Source: Halocaridina rubra (Eukaryota; Arthropoda; Malacostraca; Decapoda; Atyidae). Taken from it: 64,000 nt of DNA. Where the stretch lies: positions 1 through 64,000 of the forward strand of contig JAXCGZ010007638.1 of the NCBI GenBank assembly GCA_037179515.1. Reading direction: 5' to 3'. Position numbers and translations under genes: made by a program. Of this stretch, positions 1-20,684 are shown piece after piece; the stretch's first letter is position 1; each line of letters opens with the position of its first letter. The notes under the pieces are model-generated. The model saw nothing but the letters and a program-made list of their open reading frames with translations. It did not search any database and was not told the origin of the DNA.

Positions 1-25
1 GAGGCAAGGGAGAAAGGAAAACTCA

Positions 26-30
<5 letters not shown>

Positions 31-92
<62 letters not shown>
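31..92. repeat. (GA)n microsatellite
   Basis: Perfect GA dinucleotide run of about 62 bases. No gene is seen around it. Confidence 0.98.
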
Positions 93-97
<5 letters not shown>

Positions 98-290
98 TGA
101 AAACTTTGATCAATTTCCTTTCTCTCTCTATGAAAAGGAACCAACAAATAGAAATCATGCAACAGAGAAGGAATAGGGAGAGAAAATTAAAAAAAATTGA
201 TAGGGAAACGTTGTAATGGGCACATGCCAAGAATAGCAATGGAAATGAAAAGGGGTGAACGATAAATAAAAAAAAAGACAGTAAAGAAAG

Positions 291-345
291 ACTACGTTCA
301 GTGGGTACAATGCCTGTCTGCCAAACGAAAGGTTATAACCCCATT
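291..345 (+). repeat. tRNA-Gly-like head of a decayed SINE
   Basis: A stretch resembles the internal pol III promoter of a glycine tRNA: an A-box-like GTTCAGTGGG, then CTGCC in the anticodon region, then a degraded B box GGTTATAACCC about 34 bases downstream. The acceptor stem is not recognisable, so this is not a functional tRNA gene. It fits the head of an old tRNA-derived SINE, with the following 150 bases possibly its body. The rest of 93-690 has no recognisable gene. Confidence 0.35.
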
Positions 346-693
346 TTTCTTGTTGCGAAACTTCTTTGGGTTGCATACCCCACAGTTGAAGCTACTACCC
401 GTTCCTATTATACCCAAACGCCTAGAGCAAAGAGAACCTATACTAGCCACCTTGGAGTACTGATTCGGTACCTTCTGGGTGAAGGTTTTGATTGAGAGAT
501 AAAAACTGAAATTCTGTCTGATATTACTTGTCTGCTCCAATCAAACTGATTATCACTTATTAACAAAATACATCAAATAGATAAATAATTATTTTTCTTG
601 TAAAATTCTGAGGTAATTCATAAACAATATTTGCACATTTAATTTTAATTGCTTATCTGCATGTTCATATAATAATAATCTACGATTTATATG

Positions 694-710
694 TATGTGT
701 GTGTGTGTGT
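694..710. repeat. (GT)n tract at the 3' end of LINE copy 1
   Basis: Short GT run directly abutting the 14-bp terminal repeats of the minus-strand LINE at 711. On the LINE strand the order is LINE tail, then (CA)n, then TACATATA. Confidence 0.9.
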
Positions 711-3468
711 GATTACCTAATTGTGATTACCTAATTGTGTTTACGGGAAAGAGCCCAAAGCTCGTATCTTCCCGTCTCCTGATCGGTTCCATTTTATACT
801 TAGTGATACTTATCATACCTGTCCTTAAAACTATGGATTGAGATAGCATTAACTACCTCCTCGCTTAGCGAATTCCAATTATCAACTACTCTTACACTGA
901 AAAAGTATTTCCTTACATCCTGCAAAGAAGTTTTCTTACGAAGCTTCAAACTATGACCTCTAGTTCTAGAGCCAGCCATATCAAAATATCGATCCCTATC
1001 CACTCTATCATAACCATGAAGGAATTTAAAGACTGTCACCATATCCCCCCTCACTCTTCTAGCTTCGAGTGATGGTAAGTCTAATTCCCTCAGCCTCTCA
1101 TCATAACTGAGATTGCGTATTTCTGGCACCAGTTTCGTGGCATGTCTTTGAACTTTTTCAAGCTTAGCTATGTGCTTTTTCAAGTGCGGATTCCAAAAGG
1201 GGGCTGCATATTCGAGTTTTGGCCTCACATAGGTTACATAAATATTTCTGAACATTTCCTTGTCCATGTGCCTGAAGGCTACCCTTACATTTGATAAGAA
1301 TGCATATGCTGCCCTTACTATGCCATTTATATGTATTTCTGGAGACAAATCTGCCAGTATGTTTACTCCTAGATCTCTCTCATTTTCTGTCTCTTGAAGT
1401 TGTACTCCAGCCACCGAGTAGTCAAGCTTGGGCCTTCTTGCACTTGTACCCATTCTCATTACCTTACATTTTGAAGTATTGAATTTCATTAGCCACTTTT
1501 CTGACCACTCATGCAGATTATTTAGATCCTCCTGAAGTTCTCTACCATTGTTCTCGTTTTTTACTTTCTTCACAATCTTTGCATCATCTGCAAACATATT
1601 CATGAATGAATTTACAGACTCTGGTAGGTCATTTACATATACAAGGAACAAAAGTGGCCCTAAAACTGAACCCTGTGGAACTCCACAACTAACTCTTCTC
1701 CATTCAGACACTGAGTGTCTTGCTCTAACCCTCTGTTCCCTTCCTTCTAAGTAAGTTTTTATCCATTCCAAAACATTTCCACCTATTCTAGCCATTGATT
1801 GCAGCTTCCTAATAAGTCTCCCATGTGGAACAGTGTCAAATGCTTTCTGGAAGTCTTACCTCATCATAAAATTCTAATAAGTTTGTTACTGTTGATCTAC
1901 CTTCTCTGAAGCCATGTTGCCTCACTGACAAAAAGTTGAAGGATTCCAAGTGAAGAGAGATATGTTTCCTTAGTAGTTTCTCCATAACTTTGCAGACTAT
2001 GCTGGTCAAGGAAACTGGTCTATAGTTCAGAGCCGTATCCCTCCTTCCCTTTTTGAAGATAGGTATCACATTTGCTTGTTTCCAGCATCTTGGAATCTCC
2101 CCTGACTCCAGTGACTTTTTAAATATGATACTTAGTGCCACTGATATTGAGTTTGCGCATTTTTAAGCACATGAGGGGATATGTCATCAGGACCTGTAGC
2201 TTCATGAACATCTAAATCCATCAGCGCTTTGCACACCTCTGTGGCTGTAAGGTTGATGTTCTCTAATACCGGCCCTTGAGCTTCTATCTCTGCAATCTGA
2301 GGGGGTGGGGTATTTTCTACTGTAAATACTGACTGAAACTCCTTGTTCAATTCTTTGCAGATCTCTTCATCCGTCTCAGTGATGCTTCCATCCGCTCTCT
2401 ATAGCCTTAAAACCTGTTCTTTTACCTTCAGTTTTCCTCTGATAAAGCTGTGGAAAAGCTTGGGATTTTCTTTAGCCTTCCTGGTGATGTCCCTCTCATA
2501 GTCTCTCTCTGCCTCTCTCCTTTTACTTAGGTAGTCATTTCTTGCTCTTTTGTAGGTTTGCCAGGGATTTATGTTTTTTCCCCTCCTATACCTTTTCCAG
2601 CATTTGTCTCTCCACTCCTTAGCTCTTTTACACCCATTATCGAACCATTTCTCGCTGGCATGAATTACACCTACTTTGGTGACAGGTATGCAGCAATCTA
2701 CTATCTTCCCATATTTCTCACAAAAGATGTCATACATTTCTTGTACAGATTTGTTGTAAAATAAGGTTCTCCAGTCAAGAACTGCAAAAAGCTCATTCAT
2801 TTTGATGTAATCTCCTTTCCGATAGTTCCTCCTCATGTCCTCAGTGCCTCTTCTCTCAGGAAGAATATCTTCAATGATATACTCCATCAACAACACACAG
2901 TGGTCACTCTTTCCAATTGGTGGTTCATACTCAATTTTTTCAATATCCAACACATTATCTGTGAACACTAGATCAAGTAGTGATGGCTCATCCCCACCCC
3001 TGGCCCTTGTTGGTTCCATTACATGTTGGTGTAGGAAATTCCCTTGTACGCAATCTAGGAATCTTGCCCCGAATGAGTCCTCACCACTGTGTGGGTCAAG
3101 ATTTATCCAATCTATCTCTTTATGATTAAAGTCTCCCATAATCAAAATCCTACATTTTTTTTCCCCGTGCCATGTTAACAACTGAGTTTATGACTTCAAT
3201 AGTACCTATATGACTTTCCTCAAACTTCAAGCCTATTTTGGCTCCTTGGTGGGTTGCATACAACAGTTATTATAATGCTCTCTGACCCAGTATTTATGCG
3301 AGCAACAAGAAATTCCTTGAACTCACTTTCTATAGCCAAGTTTATTTCTTCAACTTGAATCCTTTCACTTATGAGCAGTGCTATCCCTCCACCAGTCCTC
3401 TCAGATCTTTCAACCCTTAGTATTCTGAAGCACTGTTTATGTCCTCACTCAACTTAGTCTCTGTAATT
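711..3468 (-). mobile_element. CR1/L2-like LINE, copy 1, nearly full ORF2 length, broken
   Basis: Non-LTR retrotransposon copy running right to left. It starts within the endonuclease domain near 3468 and ends at 711 with two copies of a 14-bp tail unit (ATTAGGTAATCACA on the element strand). The reading frame is split into pieces at 3181-2399, 2350-2132, 2141-1836 and 1795-800. Relative to the copy at 52707-55643 it lacks about 50 bases of reverse transcriptase near 1855, which removes catalytic motif A, and about 20 bases near 3431. It is the most downstream of three head-to-tail copies. Assignment to CR1/L2 rests on the C-terminal '[16 protein letters not shown]' block, typical of that superfamily; automatic annotation often labels such proteins 'jockey'. 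Confidence 0.9.
800..3181 (-). pseudogene. LINE endonuclease/reverse transcriptase, copy 1 (inactive)
   Basis: Inactive ORF2. The 5' part (3181-2399) carries the apurinic-endonuclease residues GDFNH and GKSDHC. The middle carries the RT approach region ([22 protein letters not shown]). The last part (1795-800) carries RT motif B ([13 protein letters not shown]), motif C as FADD, and the thumb and C-terminal region. Motif A ([13 protein letters not shown] in sister copies) is interrupted by a deletion near 1855, and stops and frameshifts separate the pieces. It ends with YDKYH and a stop at 800. Such proteins nick target DNA and prime reverse transcription there; this copy cannot. Confidence 0.88.
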
Positions 3469-3478
3469 GTGTGTGTGT

Positions 3479-4254
3479 GATTACCTAATTGTGATTACCT
3501 AATTGTGTTTACGGGAAAGAGCCCAAAGCTCGTATCTTCCCGTCTCCTGATCGGTTCCATTTTAGACTTAGTGATACTTATCATACCTGTCCTTAAAACT
3601 ATGCATTGAGATAGCATTAACTACCTCCTCGCTTAGCGAATTCCAATTATCAACTATTCTTACACTGAAAAAGTATTTTCTTACATCCTGCAAAGAAGTT
3701 TTCTTACGAAGCTTCAAACTATGACCTCTAGTTCTAGAGCCAGCCATATCAAAATAACGATCCCTATCCACTCTATCATAACCATGAAGGAATTTAAAGA
3801 CTGTCACCATATCCCCCCTCACTCTTCTAGCTTCCAGTGATGGTAAGTCTAATTCCTTCAGCCTCTCATCATAACTGAGATTGCGTATTTCTGGCACCAG
3901 TTTCGTGGCATGTCTTTGAACTTTTTCAAGCTTAGCTATGTGCTTTTTCAAGTGCGGATTCCAAAAAGGGGCTGCATATTCGAGTTTTGGCCTCACATAG
4001 GTTACATAAATATTTATGAACATTTCCTTGTCCATATGCCTGAAGGCTACCCTTACATTTGATAAGAATGCATATGCTGCCCTTACTATGCCATTTATAT
4101 GTATTTCTGGAGACAAATCTGCCAGTATGTTTACTCCTAGATCTCTCTCATTTTCTGTCTCTTGAAGTTGTACTCCAGCCACCGAGTAGTCAAGCTTGGG
4201 CCTTCTTGCACTTGTACCCATTCTCATTACCTTACATTTTGAAGTATTGAATTT
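3479..4254 (-). mobile_element. CR1/L2-like LINE, copy 2, 5'-truncated
   Basis: The 3' quarter of the same LINE family. It retains the 14-bp tail repeats at 3479 and an open frame of 219 codons (4227-3568) covering the reverse transcriptase thumb and C-terminal region only. It is cut at its 5' end at 4254, exactly where the (GT)n and tail of copy 3 begin. It shares the change to ISMHSF near its C-terminus with the copy at 19823-20684. Confidence 0.9.
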
Positions 4255-4260
4255 GTGTGT

Positions 4261-7018
4261 GATTACCTAATTGTGATTACCTAATTGTGTTTACGGGAAA
4301 GAGCCCAAAGCTCGTATCTTCCCGTCTCCTGATCGGTTCCATTTTTAGACTTAGTGATGCTTATCATACCTGTCCTTAAAACTATGGATTGAGGTAGCAT
4401 TAACTACCTCCTCGCTTAGCGAATTCCAATTATCAACTACTCTTACACTGAAAAAGTATTTCCTTACATCCTGCAAACAAGTTTTCTTCCGAAGCTTCAA
4501 ACTATGACCTCTAGTTCTAGAGCCAGCCATATCGAAATATCGATCCCTATCCACTCTATCATAACCATGAAGGAATTTAAAGACTGTCACCATATCCCCC
4601 CTTACTCTTCTAGCTTCGAGTGATGGCAAGTCTAATTCCCTCAGCCTCTCATCATAACCGAGATTGCGTATTTCTGGCACCAGTTTCGTGGCATGTCTTT
4701 GAACTTTTTCAAGCTTAGCTATGTGCTTTTTCAAGTGCGGATTCCAAAAGGGGGCTGCATATTCGAGTTTTGGCCTCACATAGGTTACATAAATATTTCT
4801 GAACATTTCCTTGTCCATGTGCCTGAAGGCTACCCTTACATTTGATAAGAATGCATATGCTGCCCTTACTACGCCATTTATATGTATTTCTGGAGACAAA
4901 TCTGCCAGTATGTTTACTCCTAGATCTCTCTCATTTTCTGTCTCTTGAAGTTGTACTCCAGCCACCGAGTAGTCAAGCTTGGGCCTTCTTGCACTTGTAC
5001 CCATTCTCATTACCTTACATTTTGAGGTATTGAATTTCATTAGCCACTTTTCTGACCACTCATGCAGATTATTTAGATCCTCCTGAAGTTCTCTACCATT
5101 GTTCTCGTTTTTTACTTTCTTCACAATCTTTGCATCATCTGCAAACATATTCATGAATGAATTTACAGACTCTGGTAGGTCATTTACATATACAAGGAAC
5201 AAAAGTGGCCCTAAAACTGAACCCTGTGGGACTCCACTACTAACTCTTCTCCATTCAGACACTGAGTGTCTTACTCTAACCCTCTGTTCCCTTCCTTCTA
5301 AGTAAGTTTTTATCCATTCCAAGACATTTCCACCTATTCTAGCCATTGATTGCAGCTTCTTAATAAGTCTCCCATGTGGAACAGTGTCAAACGCTTTCTG
5401 GAAGTCTAGGAATATGCAATCTGCCCAGCCCTCTCTTTCCTGTAAGATTTGGCTTACCTCATCATAAAATTCTAATAAGTTTGTTACTGTTGATCTTCCT
5501 TCTCTGAAGCCATGTTGCCTCACTGACAAAAAGTTGAAGGATTCCAAGTGAAGAGAGATATGTTTCCTTAGTAGTTTCTCCATAAGTTTGCAAACTATGC
5601 TGGTCAAGGAAACTGGTCTATAGTTCAGAGCCGTATCCCTCCTTCCCTTTTTGAAGATAGGTATCACATTTGCTTGTTTCCAGCATCTTGGAATCTCCCC
5701 CGACTCCAATGACTCCTTAAATATGATACTTAGTGCCACTGATATTGTGTTTGCGCATTTTTTAAGCACATGAGGGGATATGTCATCAGGACCTGTAGCT
5801 TTATGAACATCTAAATCCATCAGCGCTTTGCATACCTCTGTGGCTGTAAGGTTGATGTTCTCTAATACCGGCCCTTGAGCTTCTATCACTGCAATCTGAG
5901 GGGGTGGGGTATTTTCTACTGTAAATACTGACTGAAACTCCTTGTTCAATTCTTTGCAGATCTCTTCGTCCGTCTCAGTGATGCTTCCATCCGCTCTCTT
6001 TAGCCTTAAAACCTGTTCTTTTACCTTCAGTTTTCCTCTGATAAAGCTGTGGAAAAGCTTGGGATTTTCTTTAGCCTTCCTGGTGATGTCCCTCTCATAA
6101 TCTTTCTCTGCCTCTCTCCTTTTACTTAGGTAGTCATTTCTTGCTCTTTTGTAGGTTTGCCAGCCATTTATGTTTTTTCTCCTCCTATACCTTTTCCAGC
6201 ATTTGTCTCTCCACTCCTTAGCTCTTTTACACCCATTATCGAACCATTTCTCTCTGGCATGAATTACACCTACTTTGGTGACAGGTATGCAGCAATCTAC
6301 TATCTTCCCATATTTCTCACAAAAGATGTCATACATTTCTTGTACAGATTTGTTGTAAAATAAGGTTCTCCAGTCAATAACTGCAAAAAGCTCATTCATT
6401 TTGATGTAATCTCCTTTCTGATAGTTCCTCCTCATGTCCTCAGTGCCTCTACTCTCAGGAAGAATGTCTTCAATGATATACTCCATCAACAACACACAGT
6501 GGTCACTCTTTCCAATTGGTGGTTCATACTCAATATTTTCAATATCCAACACATTATCTGTGAACACCAGATCAAGTAGTGATGGCTCATCCCCACCCCT
6601 GGCTCTTGTTGGTTCCATTACATGTTGGTGTAGGAAATTCCCTTGTACGCAATCTAGGAATCTTGCCCCAAAGGAGTCCTCACCACTGTGTGGGTCAAGA
6701 TTTATCCAATCTATCTCTTTATGATTAAAGTCTCCCATAATCAAAATCCTACATTTTTTCTCCCGCGCCATGTTAACAACTGAGTTTATGACTTCAATCG
6801 TACCTATATGACTTTCCTCATAAATTTCAAGCCTATTTTGGTTCCTTGGTGGGTTGTATACAACAGTTATTATAATGCTCTCTGACCCAGTATTTATGCG
6901 AGCAACAAGAAATTCCCTGAACTCACTTTCTATAGCCAAGTTTATTTCTTCAACTTGAATCCTCTCACTTATGAGCAGTGCTATCCCTCCACCAGTCCTC
7001 TCAGATCTTTCGACCCTT
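4261..7018 (-). mobile_element. CR1/L2-like LINE, copy 3, long intact frame
   Basis: Best-preserved uninterrupted copy in the left cluster. Its 3' tail is two 14-bp units at 4261. Its 5' end at about 7018 is cut inside the endonuclease domain and abuts a (GT)n tract. The frame is open from the truncation point to the stop at 4351. With the copy at 16790-18934 it shares several substitutions ([34 protein letters not shown]), which defines a subfamily distinct from copies 1, 2 and the one at 52707. Confidence 0.93.
4351..6939 (-). CDS. LINE endonuclease-reverse transcriptase, 5'-truncated
   Basis: Open frame of 862 codons from the first internal Met; the frame stays open upstream to about 7016, so the true start is lost with the truncated 5' end. 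Endonuclease residues present include GDFNH (near residue 67) and GKSDHC (near residue 145); the N-terminal catalytic Glu region is missing. RT motifs follow in order: [22 protein letters not shown] (motif A), [14 protein letters not shown] (motif B), FADD (motif C), then thumb and the CR1-type C-terminal block. No ORF1 (RNA-binding protein) is visible. It is probably not mobile by itself because the endonuclease is incomplete. The absence of stops over 2.6 kb indicates recent insertion. Confidence 0.9.
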   Translation of the reverse strand: MAIESEFREFLVARINTGSESIIITVVYNPPRNQNRLEIYEESHIGTIEVINSVVNMAREKKCRILIMGDFNHKEIDWINLDPHSGEDSFGARFLDCVQGNFLHQHVMEPTRARGGDEPSLLDLVFTDNVLDIENIEYEPPIGKSDHCVLLMEYIIEDILPESRGTEDMRRNYQKGDYIKMNELFAVIDWRTLFYNKSVQEMYDIFCEKYGKIVDCCIPVTKVGVIHAREKWFDNGCKRAKEWRDKCWKRYRRRKNINGWQTYKRARNDYLSKRREAEKDYERDITRKAKENPKLFHSFIRGKLKVKEQVLRLKRADGSITETDEEICKELNKEFQSVFTVENTPPPQIAVIEAQGPVLENINLTATEVCKALMDLDVHKATGPDDISPHVLKKCANTISVALSIIFKESLESGEIPRCWKQANVIPIFKKGRRDTALNYRPVSLTSIVCKLMEKLLRKHISLHLESFNFLSVRQHGFREGRSTVTNLLEFYDEVSQILQEREGWADCIFLDFQKAFDTVPHGRLIKKLQSMARIGGNVLEWIKTYLEGREQRVRVRHSVSEWRRVSSGVPQGSVLGPLLFLVYVNDLPESVNSFMNMFADDAKIVKKVKNENNGRELQEDLNNLHEWSEKWLMKFNTSKCKVMRMGTSARRPKLDYSVAGVQLQETENERDLGVNILADLSPEIHINGVVRAAYAFLSNVRVAFRHMDKEMFRNIYVTYVRPKLEYAAPFWNPHLKKHIAKLEKVQRHATKLVPEIRNLGYDERLRELDLPSLEARRVRGDMVTVFKFLHGYDRVDRDRYFDMAGSRTRGHSLKLRKKTCLQDVRKYFFSVRVVDNWNSLSEEVVNATSIHSFKDRYDKHH

Positions 7019-7045
7019 GTGTGTGTGTGTGTGTGTGTGTGTGTG
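7019..7045. repeat. (GT)n tract at the 5' edge of LINE copy 3
   Basis: Uninterrupted GT run that separates the truncated 5' end of LINE copy 3 from the start of the triplicated unit. Confidence 0.95.
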
Positions 7046-7103
7046 ACTCCCTAACGATAATGCCTATATTTTGTCAACCATTTGTATTGACTCTGAATTA
7101 TTA

Positions 7104-15737
<8,634 letters not shown>

Positions 15738-16520
15738 AGAAAAGTGGCTACTGAAATTCATTACTTCAAAATGTAAGGTAATGAGAATGGGTACAAGTGC
15801 ATGAAGGCCCAAGCTTGACTACTTGGTGGCAGGAGTAGAGCTTCAAGGGACAGCATGAGAGAGATGTAGGAGTAAACTTACTGACATATTTGTCTCCAGA
15901 AATGTATATAAATGGCATAGTAAGGGCAGCATATGCTGTCTTAGCAAATGTAAGGGTAGCCTTCAGGCACATGGGCAAGGAAATGTTCAGTAACATTTAT
16001 GTAACCTATGTGAGGCCAAAGCTTAAATATGCAGCCCATTTTTGAAATCCGCACTTGAAAAAGCGCGTAGTTAAGCTGGAAAAAGTTCAGAGAGATGCCA
16101 CAAAACTGGTGTCAGAAATACGCAATCTTTATTATGAAGAGAGGCTAAGGGAAATTAGACTTACCATCACTCGAAGCAAGAAGATTGAGGGGGTATATGG
16201 TGACAGTTTTTAAATTCCTTCATGGTTATGATAAAGTGGATAGGGATTGATATTTTGATATGGCTGGCATTAGAACTAGAGGTCATATTTTGAAGCTTCG
16301 TAAGAAAATTTCTTTGCAGAATGTAAGGAAGTACTTTTTTTAGTGTGAGAGTAGTTGATAACTGGAGTTTGCTGAGCGAGGAGGTAGTTAATGCTAACTC
16401 AACGCATAGTGTTAAGGATAAGTATGATAAGTATCACTAAGGACAAAATGAAACCGATCAGGAGACAGGAAGTTATGAGCTTGGGGCTCTTTCCCGTAAG
16501 CACAATTAGGTACTTACAGT
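15738..16520 (+). mobile_element. CR1/L2-like LINE, copy 4, 5'-truncated and degenerate
   Basis: Plus-strand 3' fragment of the LINE family, beginning in the post-RT region (AGAAAAGTGGCTA). It has many substitutions, stops and frameshifts, for example a frame change in the SLEARR region near 16175 and an extra T near 16340. It ends with a diverged tail (AATTAGGTACTTACAGTTAGG) and runs into (TA)n. It is clearly older than the neighbouring copy 5. Confidence 0.85.
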
Positions 16521-16524
16521 TAGG

Positions 16525-16789
<265 letters not shown>

Positions 16790-18932
16790 AAAATGAATGA
16801 GCTTTTTGCAGTTATTGACTGGAGAACCTTATTTTACAACAAATCTGTACAAGAAATGTATGACATCTTTTGTGAGAAATATGGGAAGATAGTAGATTGC
16901 TGCATACCTGTCACCAAAGTAGGTGTAATTCATGCCAGAGAGAAATGGTTCGATAATGGGTGTAAAAGAGCTAAGGAGTGGAGAGACAAATGCTGGAAAA
17001 GGTATAGGAGGAGAAAAAACATAAATGCCTGGCAAACCTACAAAAGAGCAAGAAATGACTACCTAAGTAAAAGGAGAGAGGCAGAGAAAGATTATGAGAG
17101 GGACATCACCAGGAAGGCTAAAGAAAATCCCAAGCTTTTCCACAGCTTTATCAGAGGAAAACTGAAGGTAAAAGAACAGGTTTTAAGGCTAAAGAGAGCG
17201 GATGGAAGCATCACTGAGACGGACGAAGAGATCTGCAAAGAATTGAACAAGGAGTTTCAGTCAGTATTTACAGTAGAAAATACCCCACCCCCTCAGATTG
17301 CAGTGATAGAAGCTCAAGGGCCGGTATTAGAGAACATCAACCTTACAGCCACAGAGGTATGCAAGGCGCTGATGGATTTAGATGTTCATAAAGCTACAGG
17401 TCCTGATGACATATCCCCTCATGTGCTTAAAAAATGCGCAAACACAATATCAGTGGCACTAAGTATCATATTTAAGGAGTCATTGGAGTCGGGGGAGATT
17501 CCAAGATGCTGGAAACAAGCAAATGTGATACCTATCTTCAAAAAGGGAAGGAGGGATACGGCTCTGAACTATAGACCAGTTTCCTTGACCAGCATAGTTT
17601 GCAAACTTATGGAGAAACTACTAAGGAAACATATCTCTCTTCACTTGGAATCCTTCAACTTTTTGTCAGTGAGGCAACATGGCTTCAGAGAAGGAAGATC
17701 AACAGTAACAAACTTATTAGAATTTTATGATGAGGTAAGCCAAATCTTACAGGAAAGAGAGGGTTGGGCAGATTGCATATTCCTAGACTTCCAGAAAGCG
17801 TTTGACACTGTTCCACATGGGAGACTTATTAGGAAGCTGCAATCAATGGCTAGAATAGGTGGAAATGTCTTGGAATGGATAAAAACTTACTTAGAAGGAA
17901 GGGAACAGAGGGTTAGAGTAAGACACTCAGTGTCTGAATGGAGAAGAGTTAGTAGTGGAGTTCCACAGGGTTCAGTTTTAGGGCCACTTTTGTTCCTTGT
18001 ATATGTAAATGACCTACCAGAGTCTGTAAATTCATTCATGAATATGTTTGCAGATGATGCAAAGATTGTGAAGAAAGTAAAAAACGAGAACAATGGTAGA
18101 GAACTTCAGGAGGATCTAAATAATCTGCATGAGTGGTCAGAAAAGTGGCTAATGAAATTCAATACCTCAAAATGTAAGGTAATGAGAATGGGTACAAGTG
18201 CAAGAAGGCCCAAGCTTGACTACTCGGTGGCTGGAGTACAGCTTCAAGAGACAGAAAATGAGAGAGATCTAGGAGTAAACATATTGGCAGATTTGTCTCC
18301 AGAAATACATATAAATGGCGTAGTAAGGGCAGCATATGCATTCTTATCAAATGTAAGCGTAGCCTTCAGGCACATGGACAAGGAAATGTTCAGAAATATT
18401 TATGTAACCTATGTGAGGCCAAAACTCGAATATGCAGCCCCCTTTTGGAATCCGCACTTGAAAAAGCACATAGCTAAGCTTGAAAAAGTTCAAAGACATG
18501 CCACGAAACTGGTGCCAGAAATACGCAATCTCGGTTATGATGAGAGGCTGAGGGAATTAGACTTGCCATCACTCGAAGCTAGAAGAGTAAGGGGGGATAT
18601 GGTGACAGTCTTTAAATTCCTTCATGGTTATGATAGAGTGGATAGGGATCGATATTTCGATATGGCTGGCTCTAGAACTAGAGGTCATAGTTTGAAGCTT
18701 CGGAAGAAAACTTGTTTGCAGGATGTAAGGAAATACTTTTTCAGTGTAAGAGTAGTTGATAATTGGAATTCGCTAAGCGAGGAGGTAGTTAATGCTACCT
18801 CAATCCATAGTTTTAAGGACAGGTATGATAAGTATCACTAAGTCTAAAAATGGAACCGATCAGGAGACGGGAAGATACGAGCTTTGGGCTCTTTCCCGTA
18901 AACACAATTAGGTAATCACAATTAGGTAATCA

Positions 18933-18934
<2 letters not shown>
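16790..18934 (+). mobile_element. CR1/L2-like LINE, copy 5, inserted in (TACA)n
   Basis: 5'-truncated plus-strand copy starting just after the endonuclease domain and ending with two 14-bp tail units (ATTAGGTAATCACA). Both ends abut (TACA)n on the same strand, as if the element sits inside a single tetranucleotide array. It shares subfamily markers with copy 3 at 4261-7018. Confidence 0.93.
16793..18841 (+). CDS. LINE reverse transcriptase, 5'-truncated
   Basis: Intact 682-codon frame from the first LINE-derived Met ([10 protein letters not shown]) to YDKYH and a stop. It lacks the endonuclease. RT motifs are complete: [36 protein letters not shown] and FADD, followed by the CR1-type C-terminal region with [13 protein letters not shown]. 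The frame happens to be open through the upstream microsatellites, giving a spurious N-terminal extension to 16391 that I exclude. Without endonuclease it cannot nick DNA; an RT core that looks intact is retained. Confidence 0.88.
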   Translation: MNELFAVIDWRTLFYNKSVQEMYDIFCEKYGKIVDCCIPVTKVGVIHAREKWFDNGCKRAKEWRDKCWKRYRRRKNINAWQTYKRARNDYLSKRREAEKDYERDITRKAKENPKLFHSFIRGKLKVKEQVLRLKRADGSITETDEEICKELNKEFQSVFTVENTPPPQIAVIEAQGPVLENINLTATEVCKALMDLDVHKATGPDDISPHVLKKCANTISVALSIIFKESLESGEIPRCWKQANVIPIFKKGRRDTALNYRPVSLTSIVCKLMEKLLRKHISLHLESFNFLSVRQHGFREGRSTVTNLLEFYDEVSQILQEREGWADCIFLDFQKAFDTVPHGRLIRKLQSMARIGGNVLEWIKTYLEGREQRVRVRHSVSEWRRVSSGVPQGSVLGPLLFLVYVNDLPESVNSFMNMFADDAKIVKKVKNENNGRELQEDLNNLHEWSEKWLMKFNTSKCKVMRMGTSARRPKLDYSVAGVQLQETENERDLGVNILADLSPEIHINGVVRAAYAFLSNVSVAFRHMDKEMFRNIYVTYVRPKLEYAAPFWNPHLKKHIAKLEKVQRHATKLVPEIRNLGYDERLRELDLPSLEARRVRGDMVTVFKFLHGYDRVDRDRYFDMAGSRTRGHSLKLRKKTCLQDVRKYFFSVRVVDNWNSLSEEVVNATSIHSFKDRYDKYH

Positions 18935-19162
<228 letters not shown>

Positions 19163-19259
19163 ATACAGTGGTACCTCTAGTCATGCACTTAATCCGTTTT
19201 TTGTACCCCATTTGTGAGTCGAAATGTTTGTAACTGGAAACAATTTTTCCCATTCAAAC

Positions 19260-19745
19260 CAGCCTTTACTTGCTTTAAATTTGTCAATTTTAGTGCCACT
19301 ATAACTTGGATTGTTTGCTACTAAATCATGGTGTAACTGTAGAGCCTTCACACATATTATAGCTTCACTGAGCCCATCTCCAGCAAGTCTCTTTCATATA
19401 TCCAAGCTAACAATAATTTTTGTACCTCTCCTATAATCTGAGACCTATGCTTCGTTAAAATAGTCACTCATTTAGCCATGTCAGCCACTTTTAAGGCCTC
19501 TTTAAAATAGTACAGATGGTCAATTTTGCCATGTCATACTGCGTGGCGAGATCAGAAACACAAACACCGTGCTCATGTTTAGCTATTATTTCTTTTTTAA
19601 TTTCCACAGTAATACGTTTAGACTTCTTAACGCCACTATCACTAACACTTTTCACTTTCTTAGGAGCTATAATGAGGGCTAATTTAAAGCAAAATGCATA
19701 AAAAATCCGGAAATCTACAACGAAAGAACAATGAACAAACTTCAC
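19260..19745 (-). pseudogene. Tigger/pogo transposase, N-terminal fragment
   Basis: Residues such as APKKVKSVSDSGVKKSKR, then ITVEIKKEIIAKHEHG and VSDLATQYDMAKLTICTILK, match the CENP-B-type helix-turn-helix that starts Tigger transposases and binds the terminal repeats. Beyond about 19500 the frame is broken by stops and ends before the catalytic DDE domain. A related fragment lies at 34970-35480. Confidence 0.75.
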
Positions 19746-19822
19746 ACTACATGCACCAATGCTGAACTGAGAGCAAACACGCAGTTGCCCAGAAAGGCGT
19801 GGTCGGCCAAACGGATGTGTGT

Positions 19823-20684
19823 GTATTTACCGAATCGTGTTTAAGGAAAAGAGTCCAAAGCTCGTATCTTCCTGTTTCCTGATCGGTTCCATTTTATACT
19901 TAGTGATACTTATCATACCTGTCCTTAAAACTATGCATTGAGATAGCATTAACTACCTCCTCGCTTAGCGAATTCCAATTATCAACTACTCTTACACTGA
20001 AAAAGTATTTCCTTACATCCTGCAAAGAAGTTTTCTTACGAAGCTTCAAACTATGACCTCTACTTCTAGAGCCAGCCATATCAAATTTCGATCCCTATCC
20101 ACTCTATCATAACCATGAAGGAATTTAAAGACTGTCACCATATCCCCCCTCAATCTTCTAGCTTCGAGTGATGGTAAGTCTAATTCCCTCAGCCTCTCAT
20201 CATAACTGAGATTGCGTATTTCTGGCACCAGTTTCATGGCATGTCTTTGAACTTTTTTAAGCTTAGCTATGTGCTTTTTCAAGTGTGGATTCCAAAAGGG
20301 GGCTGCATATTCGAGGTTTGGCCTCACATAGGTTACATAAATATTTCTGAACATTTCCTTGTCCATGTGCCTGAAGGCTACCCTTACATTTGATAAGAAT
20401 GCATATGCTGCCCTTACAATGCCATTTATATGTATTTCTGGAGACAAATATGCCAGTATGTTTACTCCTAGATCTCTTTCATTTTCTGTCTCTTGAAGTT
20501 GTACTCCAGCCACCGGGTAGTCAAGATTGGGCCTTCTTGCACTTGTACCCATTCTCATTACCTTGCATTTTGAAGTATTGAAGTTCATTAGCCACTTTTC
20601 TGACCACTCATGCAGACTATTTAGATGCTCCTGAAGTTCTCTACCACTGTTCTCGTCTTTTACTTTCTTCACAATCTTTGCATC
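19823..20684 (-). mobile_element. CR1/L2-like LINE, copy 6, 5'-truncated
   Basis: 3' fragment with a diverged tail next to GTGTGTGT at 19817. It has an open frame of 208 codons (20672-20046) covering part of the post-RT region. A frameshift near 20085 removes the last residues. The 5' end is at 'AAGATTGTGAAG' near 20684. It shares the ISMHSF marker with copy 2. Confidence 0.88.

Noticed and set aside
1291..1482. Plus-strand frames of 63-96 codons repeated in every LINE copy
   Set aside because: They are antisense shadows of the LINE reverse transcriptase and endonuclease frames.
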